NCBI RefSeq assembly: GCF_013416555.1
Contig: NZ_JACCFG010000002.1
Span: 62,001-126,000 of the forward strand
Source of the DNA: Sphingomonas sp. R-74633
Lineage (GTDB): Bacteria; Pseudomonadota; Alphaproteobacteria; Sphingomonadales; Sphingomonadaceae
Length of the DNA stretch: 64,000 nt
Direction: 5' to 3'
The notes under the pieces are model-generated. The model was not told the DNA's origin, searched no databases, and saw only the letters and a list, made by a program, of their open reading frames with translations. Every line of letters begins with the position of its first letter. The stretch's first letter is position 1. The translations under genes were made by a program, and so were the position numbers. Positions 1 to 7,816 of the stretch are shown here, in pieces.

Positions 1-204
1 CGCGCGATCGCCGGTGCGCGCCGCATTCCCGAAGCCCGGCTTCTCCGCCTAGCCGCACTGGGTGGCACCCCGGCGGCCTATGCCGCGCGCAGCCTGTTCC
101 GCCACAAGACGCGGAAACAGCCCTTCTCGCTCTATCTTTTACTGATCGCGCTCGCGCAGACCGGCCTGGCGACCGGCCTGCTGATCCTGAGCACCCGCCC
201 CTAG
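1..204 (+). CDS. DUF1294 family membrane protein, C-terminal part
   Basis: The reading frame is open from the first base and stops at 202-204, so only the last 67 residues are seen. They contain the pattern typical of DUF1294 C-termini: a RRIPE-like segment, a Leu-rich helix starting LAALGG, the charged block FRHKTRKQPF, then a final hydrophobic helix. The family is small inner-membrane proteins of unknown function, sometimes fused to a cold-shock domain; whether that domain is present lies outside the window. The stop codon shares a CTAG palindrome with the stop of the converging GST gene. Confidence 0.7.
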   Translation, partial: RAIAGARRIPEARLLRLAALGGTPAAYAARSLFRHKTRKQPFSLYLLLIALAQTGLATGLLILSTRP

Positions 205-953
205 CCGGCCGGCCCGTCGTCCAGCATGATCGAGCGGTGCGGCTCGCGCCCGCCATAGCTGTGCTCGGCCACCGTCGCCCCCGCCGCCCGCAGCGCATCG
301 GGCCGGTCGACCGAACGCACGCCGACGATCGCCGCCTCGAACTTCATCGTCCCCGCGAACGCCGGCACCGCCTGCGTCCGCGCGATCCATGCGGCGGTGC
401 GCGGCCAGCGTCCGGCGTCGATTTCGAACCCGGCAAGCGACGCGTTGCGGAAGAAGCAGGCATAACTGAAGTCCGCGGTGCAGACATGGTCGAACAGGAA
501 GCCGTCCGCCGGCGCCCGCGCCTCGATCCAGTCGAGCGCTTCGGGCAGGTCCTGCGTCGTCACTTGCTCGATCAGCGCATGATCAATCTCGCGCTTCCAC
601 ACATAGGGAACGATCGTCTTCTGGTAGAACAGCCGCCAGATGATCAGGTCGCCCAACCGGCTGTCGGCAAACTCCTCCATCCAGCGCGCCTTGGCGCGAT
701 CGGCGGCGCCCTTCGGCATCAGCGGCGGCTCGGGCCAGCGCTCATCGACATATTCGGCGATCACGGTCGAATCGTTGAGCACCAGGTCGCCGTCGATCAG
801 CACCGGAATGCGGCGCAGCGGGCTGACCTCGGTGAACGCATCGGTGCCGAAGAACGGCACGATCGGATCCAGTTCGTACTCCACGCCCTTGTGATCGAGC
901 GCGACGAATACCTTGCGGGCATAGGGCGACACGTGATTGCCGATGATCAGCAT
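201..953 (-). CDS. glutathione S-transferase family protein
   Basis: A 250-residue cytosolic protein. The N-terminal third is a thioredoxin-like GST domain: SPYARKV near residue 9 is the usual glutathione-activating loop, followed by RRIPVL (the conserved cis-Pro) and the NDSTVIAEYVDE segment that binds the gamma-glutamyl part of glutathione. The remainder is the all-helical C-terminal domain. The first loop has Ser rather than Cys, which favours a transferase over a glutaredoxin-like activity. Substrate cannot be read from sequence. It converges on the DUF1294 gene, and the two stops share CTAG at 201-204. Confidence 0.85.
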   Translation of the reverse strand: MLIIGNHVSPYARKVFVALDHKGVEYELDPIVPFFGTDAFTEVSPLRRIPVLIDGDLVLNDSTVIAEYVDERWPEPPLMPKGAADRAKARWMEEFADSRLGDLIIWRLFYQKTIVPYVWKREIDHALIEQVTTQDLPEALDWIEARAPADGFLFDHVCTADFSYACFFRNASLAGFEIDAGRWPRTAAWIARTQAVPAFAGTMKFEAAIVGVRSVDRPDALRAAGATVAEHSYGGREPHRSIMLDDGPAG

Positions 954-1039
954 GACTTCCTCCGGCGCGCAGGCCTAACGATCCGCTTCGGTTCCGTCGA
1001 GCTGTTGACCGTTACGGAGCCGACACGCATCTTCCCGCC

Positions 1040-1909
1040 ATGCGCCATCTCGCCCAAGCCCTTTTGGCTCTGACCGCTCTCTGTACCAGCACTCCCGCGA
1101 TGGCGCAGGTCTCCGCGCTGGAGCCTCACCGCAATGCGCAGGGATGCTGGCTGGAGCCCGTGTCGGACGAACCCGAGGGCACAAGCGCCGCCTTCGGCAT
1201 CGATCTCAGCGGCAAATACTGGATCCGGATCAGCACTCCACACTGGCCCTTTGCCCATGGCGTCACCTATCCGATCGTCGTGCGTGGCGCGTTCCAGCCG
1301 TTCGATGAGCGCACCGCCGCGTTCCAGCCGGTCAGCCCGGACAAGCCGGTACAGGCCGAGGGGCGCGGCTTCGTGGATTCCAATGGCCGGCACGGTATCC
1401 GCATTTCCAACGAAACCAATCTGATGCCGGCAAGCTGGGACCCAGGCCTGGCGCTGTATCGGGAAGGCGAGGCCGCGCCGTTCCTCATGATGCCCAATGG
1501 CTATCGCGACAATTCGTCCAGCCTCCGCGCTTGTCTGATGAAGCTTGCGCGTGCCGATCGCGGCTCGGGCAAGCCGGTCGTCCGGCCGGTGCAGCATGGC
1601 ACTGCCTATATCTCCATGGACGATTATCCCGCCGCCGCCATTCGCGCCAACGAACAGGGATCGACCAGTGTGCGGCTTACGATCTCGGCACATGGATTTC
1701 CGAGCGACTGCGCGGTTATCCAGTCGAGCGGCAGCGCATCGCTCGACAAGGCGACCTGCCTGCTGATCCAGCGCCGCACCCACTTCAGTCCCGCGCGCGA
1801 TGCCACGGGGCAGCCGACCGAGGGCAGCGTTGACATGGGCTTCGATTGGGTGATGCCGGAGCTCCACGGCATGACGGTGGCATTACCTAAACCTATACGC
1901 CAACAATGA
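1040..1909 (+). CDS. secreted protein with C-terminal TonB-like domain
   Basis: A 289-residue protein with a Sec signal peptide (Leu-rich core, likely cleavage after AMA near residue 22). The middle, about residues 30-180, has no family I recognise. Residues about 205-270 look like a TonB C-terminal domain: GSTSVRLTISAHGFPSDCAV, then SGSASLDKATCLLIQRR, the usual layout in sphingomonad secreted proteins that carry this fold. There is no N-terminal membrane anchor or Pro-rich spacer, so it is unlikely to be a classical energy transducer. It is divergent from the GST gene. No clear Shine-Dalgarno precedes the ATG, so the start is moderately certain. Confidence 0.7.
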   Translation: MRHLAQALLALTALCTSTPAMAQVSALEPHRNAQGCWLEPVSDEPEGTSAAFGIDLSGKYWIRISTPHWPFAHGVTYPIVVRGAFQPFDERTAAFQPVSPDKPVQAEGRGFVDSNGRHGIRISNETNLMPASWDPGLALYREGEAAPFLMMPNGYRDNSSSLRACLMKLARADRGSGKPVVRPVQHGTAYISMDDYPAAAIRANEQGSTSVRLTISAHGFPSDCAVIQSSGSASLDKATCLLIQRRTHFSPARDATGQPTEGSVDMGFDWVMPELHGMTVALPKPIRQQ

Positions 1910-1953
1910 TCAGGCGGGTTGGTCCCGCCGCCTTGCCTCGCTAGACAGGCCCC

Positions 1954-3606
1954 ATGACCGCGAAACGCACCGGGGGCCGGATCCTCGTCGACAATCTGGT
2001 GGCACAGGGCTGCGACCGTATCTTCCATGTGCCGGGCGAGAGCTTCCTTGCCGTGCTCGACGCGCTGCACGACGTACCGGCGATCGACGTCGTCACCTGC
2101 CGCCAGGAGGGCGGAGTCGGCTTCATGGCCTGTGCCGACGGCGCGATGACGCAGCGCCCCGGCGTCGCCTTCGTCACCCGCGGTCCGGGCGCGACCAACG
2201 CCGCGATCGGCGTCCATGTCGCAATGCAGGATTCGCAGCCGATGATCCTGTTCATCGGCGATGTCGACCGCGGCATGCGCGATCGCGAGGGTTTCCAGGA
2301 AGTCGATTTCCCCGCGATGTTCGCCCCGCTCGCCAAATGGGCGACGCGGATCGAGGACGCGCGCCGCATCCCCGAATATGTCGCCCGCGCCTTCGCTGTC
2401 GCCAGTTCGGGCCGGCCGGGTCCGGTCGTGATCGCGCTGCCCGAGGACATGCTGTGCGATGTCGTTGAGGCGGTGGATCGCCCCGAACTCGCCCCGCCAC
2501 TCCAGGCGCCCGACGCCTATGACCTCGACCAGATGTTCGAGATGCTGGGCGCCGCCAAGCGCCCGATGGCGATCGTCGGCGGTGCCGGCTGGGATGCCGA
2601 GGCCGGCGACGACTTCGCCCGCTTCGCCGAGCGTATCGCCCTCCCCGTCGCCGGCGCCTTCCGCCGCCAGGATGCGATCCCGAACAACTCGCCGGTCTGG
2701 GCCGGCAATCTCGGCTATGGCCCCAACCCCAAGCTCGTCCAGCGGGTCAAGGATGCCGATCTGCTGCTGGTCGTCGGCGCCCGCCTCGGCGAGGCGACCA
2801 CCGATGGCTATACGCTGATCACCCCCGATCATCCGGGCCAGACGATCATCCACGTCCACCCCGATCCCAATGAGCTCAACCGCACCTATCTGGCCGACCT
2901 GCCGATCTGCGCGCGCCCGTTCGAATTCGCGGTGGCACTGGCGGCGGAGGAGGAAGTCGAGCTGCCCAGCTTCGACGCCGAAGCCGCGCATGCCGAATGG
3001 CTCGAATGGTCCACGCCCAAGCCGCGTAACGGCGTGGCGCTCGATCTCGGCCAGTGCGTCGCGGCGATGCGCGCGGCGATGCCGGCGGACACGATCATCT
3101 GCAACGGCGCCGGCAATTTCTCGAGCTGGTGGCACCGCTACTGGCCCTATGCCGCCCAGCCGAGCCAGCTCGCCCCCACCGCCGGCGCGATGGGCTATGG
3201 CGTCCCCGCCGCAGTGGCCGCCGCGATCCGCTTCCCCGATCGCGCCGTGGTCGCGCTCGCCGGCGACGGCGACTTCATGATGAACGGCCAGGAGCTCGCC
3301 ACCGCCGTCCAGCATGACGCCGACCTGATCGTCCTCGTGATCGACAATTCGACCTACGGCACGATCCGCATGCACCAGGAGCGCGAATATCCCGCGCGCC
3401 TGTCGGGCACGACGCTGCGCAATCCCGATTTCGCCGCGCTCGCCCGCGCTTATGGCGGCTGGGCCGAGACGGTGGAGACGACGGCGCAATTCGCACCCGC
3501 GCTCGACCGCGCGCTCGAGCAGAGCGGACTGCGTCTGCTCCACCTGAAAACCGACATCGAGTTCATCACGCCGGGCCTCACCGTCTCGGGGCTGCGCGGC
3601 AAATAA
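1954..3606 (+). CDS. thiamine diphosphate-dependent enzyme, acetolactate synthase-like
   Basis: A 550-residue enzyme of the pyruvate oxidase/acetolactate synthase superfamily, with N-terminal Pyr domain, central domain and C-terminal PP domain. The cofactor-activating glutamate is E52 in RQEGG. The metal-diphosphate motif GDGDFMMN starts at residue 437 and is followed by the usual ATAVQH stretch. Acetolactate synthase is less likely because no small regulatory subunit (ilvN) is adjacent and the gene stands alone. Other candidates are a benzoylformate- or oxalyl-CoA-decarboxylase-like enzyme, or another sugar/keto-acid lyase. The fold and cofactor are clear; the substrate is not. Confidence 0.85.
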   Translation: MTAKRTGGRILVDNLVAQGCDRIFHVPGESFLAVLDALHDVPAIDVVTCRQEGGVGFMACADGAMTQRPGVAFVTRGPGATNAAIGVHVAMQDSQPMILFIGDVDRGMRDREGFQEVDFPAMFAPLAKWATRIEDARRIPEYVARAFAVASSGRPGPVVIALPEDMLCDVVEAVDRPELAPPLQAPDAYDLDQMFEMLGAAKRPMAIVGGAGWDAEAGDDFARFAERIALPVAGAFRRQDAIPNNSPVWAGNLGYGPNPKLVQRVKDADLLLVVGARLGEATTDGYTLITPDHPGQTIIHVHPDPNELNRTYLADLPICARPFEFAVALAAEEEVELPSFDAEAAHAEWLEWSTPKPRNGVALDLGQCVAAMRAAMPADTIICNGAGNFSSWWHRYWPYAAQPSQLAPTAGAMGYGVPAAVAAAIRFPDRAVVALAGDGDFMMNGQELATAVQHDADLIVLVIDNSTYGTIRMHQEREYPARLSGTTLRNPDFAALARAYGGWAETVETTAQFAPALDRALEQSGLRLLHLKTDIEFITPGLTVSGLRGK

Positions 3607-3630
3607 TCCTGTCCGAACGCGGCTTTGGCT

Positions 3631-3660
3631 GCCCTGCCCCCGCTATAAAGGAGGCAGGGC
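3631..3660. other. hairpin in the TPP-enzyme/3679 intergenic gap
   Basis: A perfect 8-bp inverted repeat, GCCCTGCC at 3631-3638 and GGCAGGGC at 3653-3660, encloses an A+T-richer loop containing TATAAA. No T-tract follows on either strand, so it may be a weak terminator or processing site, or the loop may act as a -10 for the small gene at 3679. Undecided. Confidence 0.35.
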
Positions 3661-3678
3661 AATCGAAGAGGCTGAATA

Positions 3679-3918
3679 ATGCGCTGGCGGCACCTGCACG
3701 TCGGACAGAAGGGCGACCGTCTGACCATCCAGAACCACCGGGTCTGGCAGGAAGAGTGGCGCTGGCTCAACGCCGAGACCGTGCGCCTGCCCGATCCGCT
3801 CGTCGGGTCTGACATCCTGTCGTACATGATCTGCGAGATCGGCCCGCGGACCAAGCCCACACGCTTCGCCGCCGTGAAGCTGCAGAGCGACCTCTGGAGC
3901 TTCTACGTTCCGGACTGA
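3679..3918 (+). CDS. small hypothetical protein, Trp/Arg-rich
   Basis: A 79-residue protein with no signal peptide or membrane segment, rich in Trp and Arg near the N-terminus (WRHLHVGQKGDRLTI, WQEEWRWL). An AGAGG-like ribosome binding site lies about 8 nt before the ATG. The gene stops 5 bp before the stop of the converging HxlR regulator. The compact beta-like pattern suggests a small soluble domain. I do not recognise a family and assign no function. Confidence 0.6.
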   Translation: MRWRHLHVGQKGDRLTIQNHRVWQEEWRWLNAETVRLPDPLVGSDILSYMICEIGPRTKPTRFAAVKLQSDLWSFYVPD

Positions 3919-3923
3919 TCGGC

Positions 3924-4412
3924 TCAGTCGAGCAGCCAGCCGCGCTTGGCCGGCGCGCCTGAAACCAGCGGATCATCCGGCTGCGCCACGCGCAGCTTCG
4001 CCCCCGCCAGCGGCTTGCCGGTAAGCCGATCCACCACCACCGGCTCAACCAAAGTCTCGGTCTCGGTATCGACCAGCCGGCTGGTGCCGCCCGCGCCATT
4101 GTGGCGCCGGCCCCATTCGCCGATCACGTGCAGCACGGGCAGGAAGTCCCGGCCCGCATCGCTCAGCACATATTCGTCGCGCGGTGGCCGCTCACTGTAG
4201 CGCCGTTTCACCACCAGCCCCGCCTCGCCCAGCGCGCGCAGCCGCGCGGTGAGGATGTTCGGCGCAATTCCCAGGCTCACCCGCAATTCCTCGAACCGGC
4301 TGAGCCCGAGCGACAGGTCGCGCAGGATCAGCATGCTCCACGCGTCCCCGACCTTGGCGAGCCCGCGGGCGACCGGGCAACAGGTCAGCGAATTTTCTTT
4401 CTCGATGTCCAT
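3924..4412 (-). CDS. HxlR-family transcriptional regulator
   Basis: A 162-residue winged-helix regulator. It shows the HxlR signature: CCPVARGLAKVGDAW at about residues 11-25, the ILRDL helix, SLGIAPNILTARLRAL as recognition region, and ERPPRDEYVLSDAG in the wing. The N-terminal Cys pair is typical of members that sense electrophiles or oxidants, though that role is inferred. About 50 residues beyond the usual core form a C-terminal tail. The frame is open further upstream, but the ATG at 4412 was chosen because it lies 6 nt from a good -10 box and residues before it do not look like protein. Divergent from the SDR gene, which it probably regulates. Confidence 0.85.
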   Translation of the reverse strand: MDIEKENSLTCCPVARGLAKVGDAWSMLILRDLSLGLSRFEELRVSLGIAPNILTARLRALGEAGLVVKRRYSERPPRDEYVLSDAGRDFLPVLHVIGEWGRRHNGAGGTSRLVDTETETLVEPVVVDRLTGKPLAGAKLRVAQPDDPLVSGAPAKRGWLLD

Positions 4413-4446
4413 TGCATAATGATAGTGAGTTCCTATTAAAATGCAA
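4412..4446. promoter_or_regulatory. face-to-face divergent promoters of the HxlR and SDR genes
   Basis: An A+T-rich island in GC-rich DNA. Plus strand: TTGCAT at 4412-4417, 16 bp, TATTAA at 4434-4439, reading into the SDR gene. Minus strand: TTGCAT (ATGCAA at 4441-4446), 16 bp, TATCAT (4419-4424), reading into the HxlR gene. The two -35 boxes form an inverted repeat and the -10 boxes lie inside it, so one bound dimer would cover both promoters. The HxlR -10 lies 6 nt from its ATG, implying a leaderless transcript. Activity is inferred from sequence only. Confidence 0.55.
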
Positions 4447-4481
4447 GCGACTCGATCTCCGGGCCGCACCGGAGACGATCC

Positions 4482-5288
4482 ATGAGCAATTCCACCCTCG
4501 GCACCGCCCTTGTCACCGGCGCCTCCACCGGCATCGGCGCTGTCTATGCCGACCGTCTGGCCAAGCGTGGCCATGACCTGATCCTCGTTGCACGCGATGC
4601 CACCCGCATGCAGGCGCTCGCCGACCGCCTGATCGCCGAGACCGGCGTCGGCATCGAAGTCCTTCCCGCCGACCTCACCGATGGCGACGATCTCGACCGC
4701 GTGGCGAAGCGCCTCGCTAGCGACCCGGCCATCACCCTGCTCGTCAACAATGCCGGCATGTCGCTGAACGGCGGGCTGCTCGACAACGAAGCCCCGGCGA
4801 TCGAGCGGCTGATCGCGCTCAACATCACCGCCCCCGCGCTGCTCGCCTCGGCGGCAGGCAAGGCGTTCAAGGCGCGCGGCAAGGGCGCGATCATCAACAT
4901 CGCCTCGGTCCTCGCCTTCGCGCCCGAGATGTTCGACGGCACCTATTCGGGCACCAAGGCCTTCCTGCTCAATCTCTCGCTCTCGCTTGCCGCGGAACTC
5001 GAGCCGCTCGGCGCGCGCGTCCAGGCCGTGCTCCCCGGCGCCACCCGCACCGAGATCTGGGAGCGTTCGGGCAAGGATGTCGACAGCTTCCCGCCCGAGA
5101 TGGTGATGGGGGTCGACGACCTGGTCGATGCGGCCCTCGCCGGCTTCGACAAGGGCGAGACCGTGACGATCCCACCGCTCGCCGACGAGGAGTTGTACAC
5201 CGCGTACAATGACGCCCGTCTGGCGATGGGCCCGCATCTCTCCAAGCGCGACGTCGCGCCGCGCTATCGCGAGCTGGTGGCGGCGTAA
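4482..5288 (+). CDS. short-chain dehydrogenase/reductase (SDR)
   Basis: A 268-residue classical SDR, a soluble NAD(P)-dependent oxidoreductase. It has the Rossmann motif TGASTGIG at 12-19, NNAG at 89-92, catalytic Ser142 and the Y155-SGT-K159 pair. An Arg-bearing segment after the second beta strand (VARDATR) favours NADPH over NADH. It is transcribed away from the HxlR regulator across a shared promoter, a common layout for reductases induced by reactive carbonyls or quinones. The substrate is unknown. Confidence 0.88.
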   Translation: MSNSTLGTALVTGASTGIGAVYADRLAKRGHDLILVARDATRMQALADRLIAETGVGIEVLPADLTDGDDLDRVAKRLASDPAITLLVNNAGMSLNGGLLDNEAPAIERLIALNITAPALLASAAGKAFKARGKGAIINIASVLAFAPEMFDGTYSGTKAFLLNLSLSLAAELEPLGARVQAVLPGATRTEIWERSGKDVDSFPPEMVMGVDDLVDAALAGFDKGETVTIPPLADEELYTAYNDARLAMGPHLSKRDVAPRYRELVAA

Positions 5289-5297
5289 CCTGGAAAC

Positions 5298-5319
5298 TCC
5301 CCTCCCTCCGGGGAGGGGA
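5298..5319. terminator. bidirectional hairpin between converging SDR and ankyrin genes
   Basis: TCCCCTCCC at 5298-5306, loop TCCG, GGGAGGGGA at 5311-5319: a perfect 9-bp stem placed between two converging stop codons at 5288 and 5321. No strong T-tract, so terminator strength is uncertain. It resembles the CCTCCCC-type elements seen at 41306 and 44697. Confidence 0.5.
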
Positions 5320-5320
5320 A

Positions 5321-6004
5321 CTAGGAAGCCAACCCCTCCGCAATCCCCTTCCACACCGCATCGCGCTTGCGCCACAGCATCTCGACCACCGTCCGCCCCT
5401 CGGCATCGGGCACATCCCCCCGCGCCCCGGCGCGCACGAACATCGCGAAATGCTCCGCCGCGCTGCCCTTCGCGAGCATCAGGTGCAGTGCGGTGCGGCC
5501 CTTCTTGTCCTGCGCATTCGGGTTCGCCCCACCGAGCAGCAATTCCTCCGCCGGGCCGAACTTGCTCCACCCCACCGCGCCGAGCAGCGGCGTGTCGCCC
5601 CGGTCCGCGCCTTCCTCGATATCCGCGCCATGCTCGAGCAGCAGCCGGATCGTCGCGCGATCCTCGTTCCAGGCCGCGGCGAACAGGGAGTAGTTCGGGT
5701 TACAGCCAAGCGTCAGCAGATGCTCGGCCAGTGCGAAATTCTGCCCCCGCGCCACTGCGAACCACAAGGGCGTCGCCCGCCACGTGCCTTCGGTGAACGC
5801 CGCATCGTCCAGCCCGAGCCCCAGTCCGAGCAGCAAATCCGCCATCGCGACCGGCGTGCCCGGCACCGAACAGGCGAGATGCAGCCAGCCGCGCCCGCGC
5901 TCGTCGCGATGCCCGAGCAGTTCGGGCCTCTCCGCCAGCCCCGCACGCACTTCGTCCACCCGCTGCCCGCGCACGCTTTCCGTGAGGCTGGTCTTCGAAA
6001 CCAT
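5321..6004 (-). CDS. ankyrin repeat protein
   Basis: A 227-residue protein made of about five or six ankyrin repeats: GWLHLACSVPGTP, TPLWFAVARGQNFALAEHLLTLG, ATIRLLLEHGADIEEG, DTPLLGAVGW, NAQDKKGRTALHLMLAKG and the capping repeat DAEGRTVVEML. No signal peptide or membrane segment, so it is probably cytosolic. Ankyrin repeats mediate protein binding; the partner is not indicated by neighbours. It converges on the SDR gene and lies upstream of nothing obviously co-transcribed. Confidence 0.8.
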   Translation of the reverse strand: MVSKTSLTESVRGQRVDEVRAGLAERPELLGHRDERGRGWLHLACSVPGTPVAMADLLLGLGLGLDDAAFTEGTWRATPLWFAVARGQNFALAEHLLTLGCNPNYSLFAAAWNEDRATIRLLLEHGADIEEGADRGDTPLLGAVGWSKFGPAEELLLGGANPNAQDKKGRTALHLMLAKGSAAEHFAMFVRAGARGDVPDAEGRTVVEMLWRKRDAVWKGIAEGLAS

Positions 6005-6039
6005 GGCCGCATCCTAAGCCGAAACCGCGCACAAACGAA

Positions 6040-6067
6040 GGGCCGCCCCGGTCTCCCGAGACGGCCC
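6040..6067 (-). terminator. probable terminator after csbD-like gene
   Basis: On the minus strand a GGGCCG...CGGCCC stem with an inner GTCT/AGAC extension (6040-6067) is followed by a short T-rich stretch (complement of 6033-6039). It lies directly downstream of the CsbD-family gene and ahead of the ankyrin gene. Confidence 0.45.
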
Positions 6068-6090
6068 CATGCCTTGCCGGCACGTAGCGC

Positions 6091-6294
6091 CTAGATGTCG
6101 TCGCCGAGCGCGCCCTTCACCTTGCCGATGAACTGCTCACCCTTGCCCTTCATCTCCTGGGCCTTGCCTTCGGCATCGAGCTTGTCGTCGGCATGCGTAC
6201 GCTGCGGATCGGCGGGATCGCCCGCCATCGCCTGCTTCGCCTTGCCAACCATCTCGTTGACATTGCCCTTGATCTTGTCGGTAAGTTCACCCAT
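6091..6294 (-). CDS. CsbD family stress-response protein
   Basis: A 67-residue hydrophilic protein with the CsbD pattern: two related stretches, KIKGNVNEMVGKAKQAM and AQEMKGKGEQFIGKVKGAL, rich in Lys, Gly and acidic residues. CsbD-like proteins are abundant general-stress proteins; their molecular role is unknown. In alphaproteobacteria they are often under the EcfG general stress response, but I do not see a convincing EcfG promoter in the short upstream gap. Confidence 0.8.
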   Translation of the reverse strand: MGELTDKIKGNVNEMVGKAKQAMAGDPADPQRTHADDKLDAEGKAQEMKGKGEQFIGKVKGALGDDI

Positions 6295-6373
6295 GATTTC
6301 AAACTCCTAGCCGCGGATTGGCGCTTGGCCGCGCTTGTGATCCGTTCGACTGAAACAACGGTCCGCGCTGGAA

Positions 6374-6982
6374 ATGGGTTCCGTCATGCCGGATCGGATT
6401 GCCGAACATTATGAGCGCCATGCGCACGCCTTTGATGACGCGCGGCGCAAGGCGTTCGTCGAGCGCGGCTGGCTGGACCGCTTTCTGCTCGGGGTCGCGA
6501 AGGGCGCGCCGATCCTCGACCTGGGTTGCGGCGCGGGCGAGCCGATCGCGCGCTATCTCCACGATCACCGCCATCCGATCACCGGCGTCGACGCGTCGGA
6601 GAAGATGATCGCGCTATGCCGCACCCGCTTCCCGCGCGAGCGCTGGATCGTCGGCGACATGCGCCGCGTCGCGCTCGACGGCATGTACGGCGGCATTCTC
6701 CTCTGGGACAGCGGCTTCCATCTGCCCGCCGATGACCAGCTCGCGCTGATCGAGCGGCTGGCGAAGTGGCTCTCCCCCGGCGGCGCAATGCTGTTCAACA
6801 CGGGCGGGGAGCGCGGCACCGCGATGGGCGAACAGTTCGGCGAGGAACTCTACCACGCCAGCGCCGACCCGGCGGAATATCGCGCGGTGTTCGCGCGGAC
6901 CGGGCTGTTTGAGGTCGCGTACAAGCCGGAGGACCCGGCGGCAGGCGGGCGTTCGGTGTGGCTGGTCCGCAAGCCGCATTAG
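6374..6982 (+). CDS. class I SAM-dependent methyltransferase
   Basis: A 202-residue protein with a Rossmann-type methyltransferase fold. Motif I is ILDLGCGAGEP (residues 47-57), the acidic end of strand 2 is in ITGVDASEKM, motif II is around GDMRRVAL, and LSPGGAMLFN matches the strand-4 region. The substrate-binding elements do not resemble ubiquinone or RNA methyltransferases closely enough to name one. The start is either 6374 or 6386; neither has a good ribosome binding site. Confidence 0.8.
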   Translation: MGSVMPDRIAEHYERHAHAFDDARRKAFVERGWLDRFLLGVAKGAPILDLGCGAGEPIARYLHDHRHPITGVDASEKMIALCRTRFPRERWIVGDMRRVALDGMYGGILLWDSGFHLPADDQLALIERLAKWLSPGGAMLFNTGGERGTAMGEQFGEELYHASADPAEYRAVFARTGLFEVAYKPEDPAAGGRSVWLVRKPH

Positions 6983-6986
6983 CCAT

Positions 6987-7017
6987 CGTCATCCCCGCGA
7001 AGGCGGGGATCCAGGGT
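6987..7017. repeat. REP-type hairpin (VIPAKAG element)
   Basis: ATCCCCGC (6991-6998), loop GAAG, GCGGGGAT (7003-7010), preceded by CGTC and followed by CCAGGG. When translated it gives the VIPAKAGIQ string that marks a widespread extragenic palindrome in proteobacteria. A relative in the opposite orientation lies at 22618-22643. It is not coding; here it sits between converging genes and may also help end transcription. Confidence 0.7.
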
Positions 7018-7036
7018 AAGTTCGTGAGAGCGCCGT

Positions 7037-7816
7037 CTAAGGCGCCACCTTCTGCAAGAACGCGATCACCGCCGCCCAGGCCGGCTCGGCGCCATCCTTG
7101 TTCTTCGCGCGCAGCAGCGTCGAGGAGCCATGCACCCCGCCCTGCTTGGGCACGAACTGTTCCTTCGCCCCCGGCACCGCGGCGAGGATGTCGCGCGCCG
7201 CGTCGATCTCATGCCCGTCCTGCGCCGAAGTCACGAACACCGGCGCCCGCACCTTGGCCGCCGAACGCGCCACCAGGGTCTTGTCGTCGAAATATTCGCC
7301 CGGCGAGAACGCCATCACCGCCCGCACCGCGCCCGGATGCTCGGCCGCGAGCAGGAACACCAGGGAGGCCGAATAGCTGCTGCCCCACAGGATCACCGGC
7401 AGCTTCTTCGCCTCGGCCCAGGCCAGCGCCGCTTCGAGATCGGGCTTGGCCGCCAAATATTCCGCCGCAGTCGCGACATGCCCCTTCGCCACGCCCAGAC
7501 CGCGCGCCGTCTCGTTGCCGCCGAACAGGTCCCCGCCCGCCCGCTGGTCGATCCGCAGCGAGCTATAGCCCCAGGTCGCCAGCCGGGGCGCGATCGTCGC
7601 GTACTCGTCCTTGCCCGATTCGGCCTGGTGGAAGAGCAGGATCAGCGCCTTGGGCTTCTCCACGCTCGTGTAGACGCCGGCCACCTTCACTCCGTCGGCC
7701 GCGGTAAGCGCAACCGGCTCTGCCGACATCGCCCGGGTTTCCTTGGGGACGTTCGGCGGCTTGGGATGGCACGAGGAGAGCGCAAGCAGCACGAGCGCGG
7801 CAGCCGCGCTCCGCAT
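7037..7816 (-). CDS. alpha/beta-hydrolase lipoprotein, dienelactone hydrolase-like
   Basis: A 259-residue predicted lipoprotein: signal peptide with lipobox LSSC (Cys16), so it should be anchored to the envelope. The rest is an alpha/beta hydrolase: nucleophile elbow WGSSYSAS, acid region SAQDGHEID and catalytic His in GGVHGSS. LILLFHQAESG forms the oxyanion region. Substrate unknown. The start ATG overlaps the stop of thiSG by one base (TGATG), so the two are translationally coupled. Confidence 0.8.
   Translation of the reverse strand: MRSAAAALVLLALSSCHPKPPNVPKETRAMSAEPVALTAADGVKVAGVYTSVEKPKALILLFHQAESGKDEYATIAPRLATWGYSSLRIDQRAGGDLFGGNETARGLGVAKGHVATAAEYLAAKPDLEAALAWAEAKKLPVILWGSSYSASLVFLLAAEHPGAVRAVMAFSPGEYFDDKTLVARSAAKVRAPVFVTSAQDGHEIDAARDILAAVPGAKEQFVPKQGGVHGSSTLLRAKNKDGAEPAWAAVIAFLQKVAP

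Noticed and set aside
1624-3543. A 639-codon open frame antisense to the TPP enzyme
   Set aside because: Low-complexity His/Arg/Asp/Gly translation and no recognised motif, while the plus strand carries GDGDF and the catalytic Glu.
6958-7707. A plus-strand frame starting VIPAKAGIQ-like
   Set aside because: It is a REP hairpin read as protein and then the shadow of the lipoprotein hydrolase.
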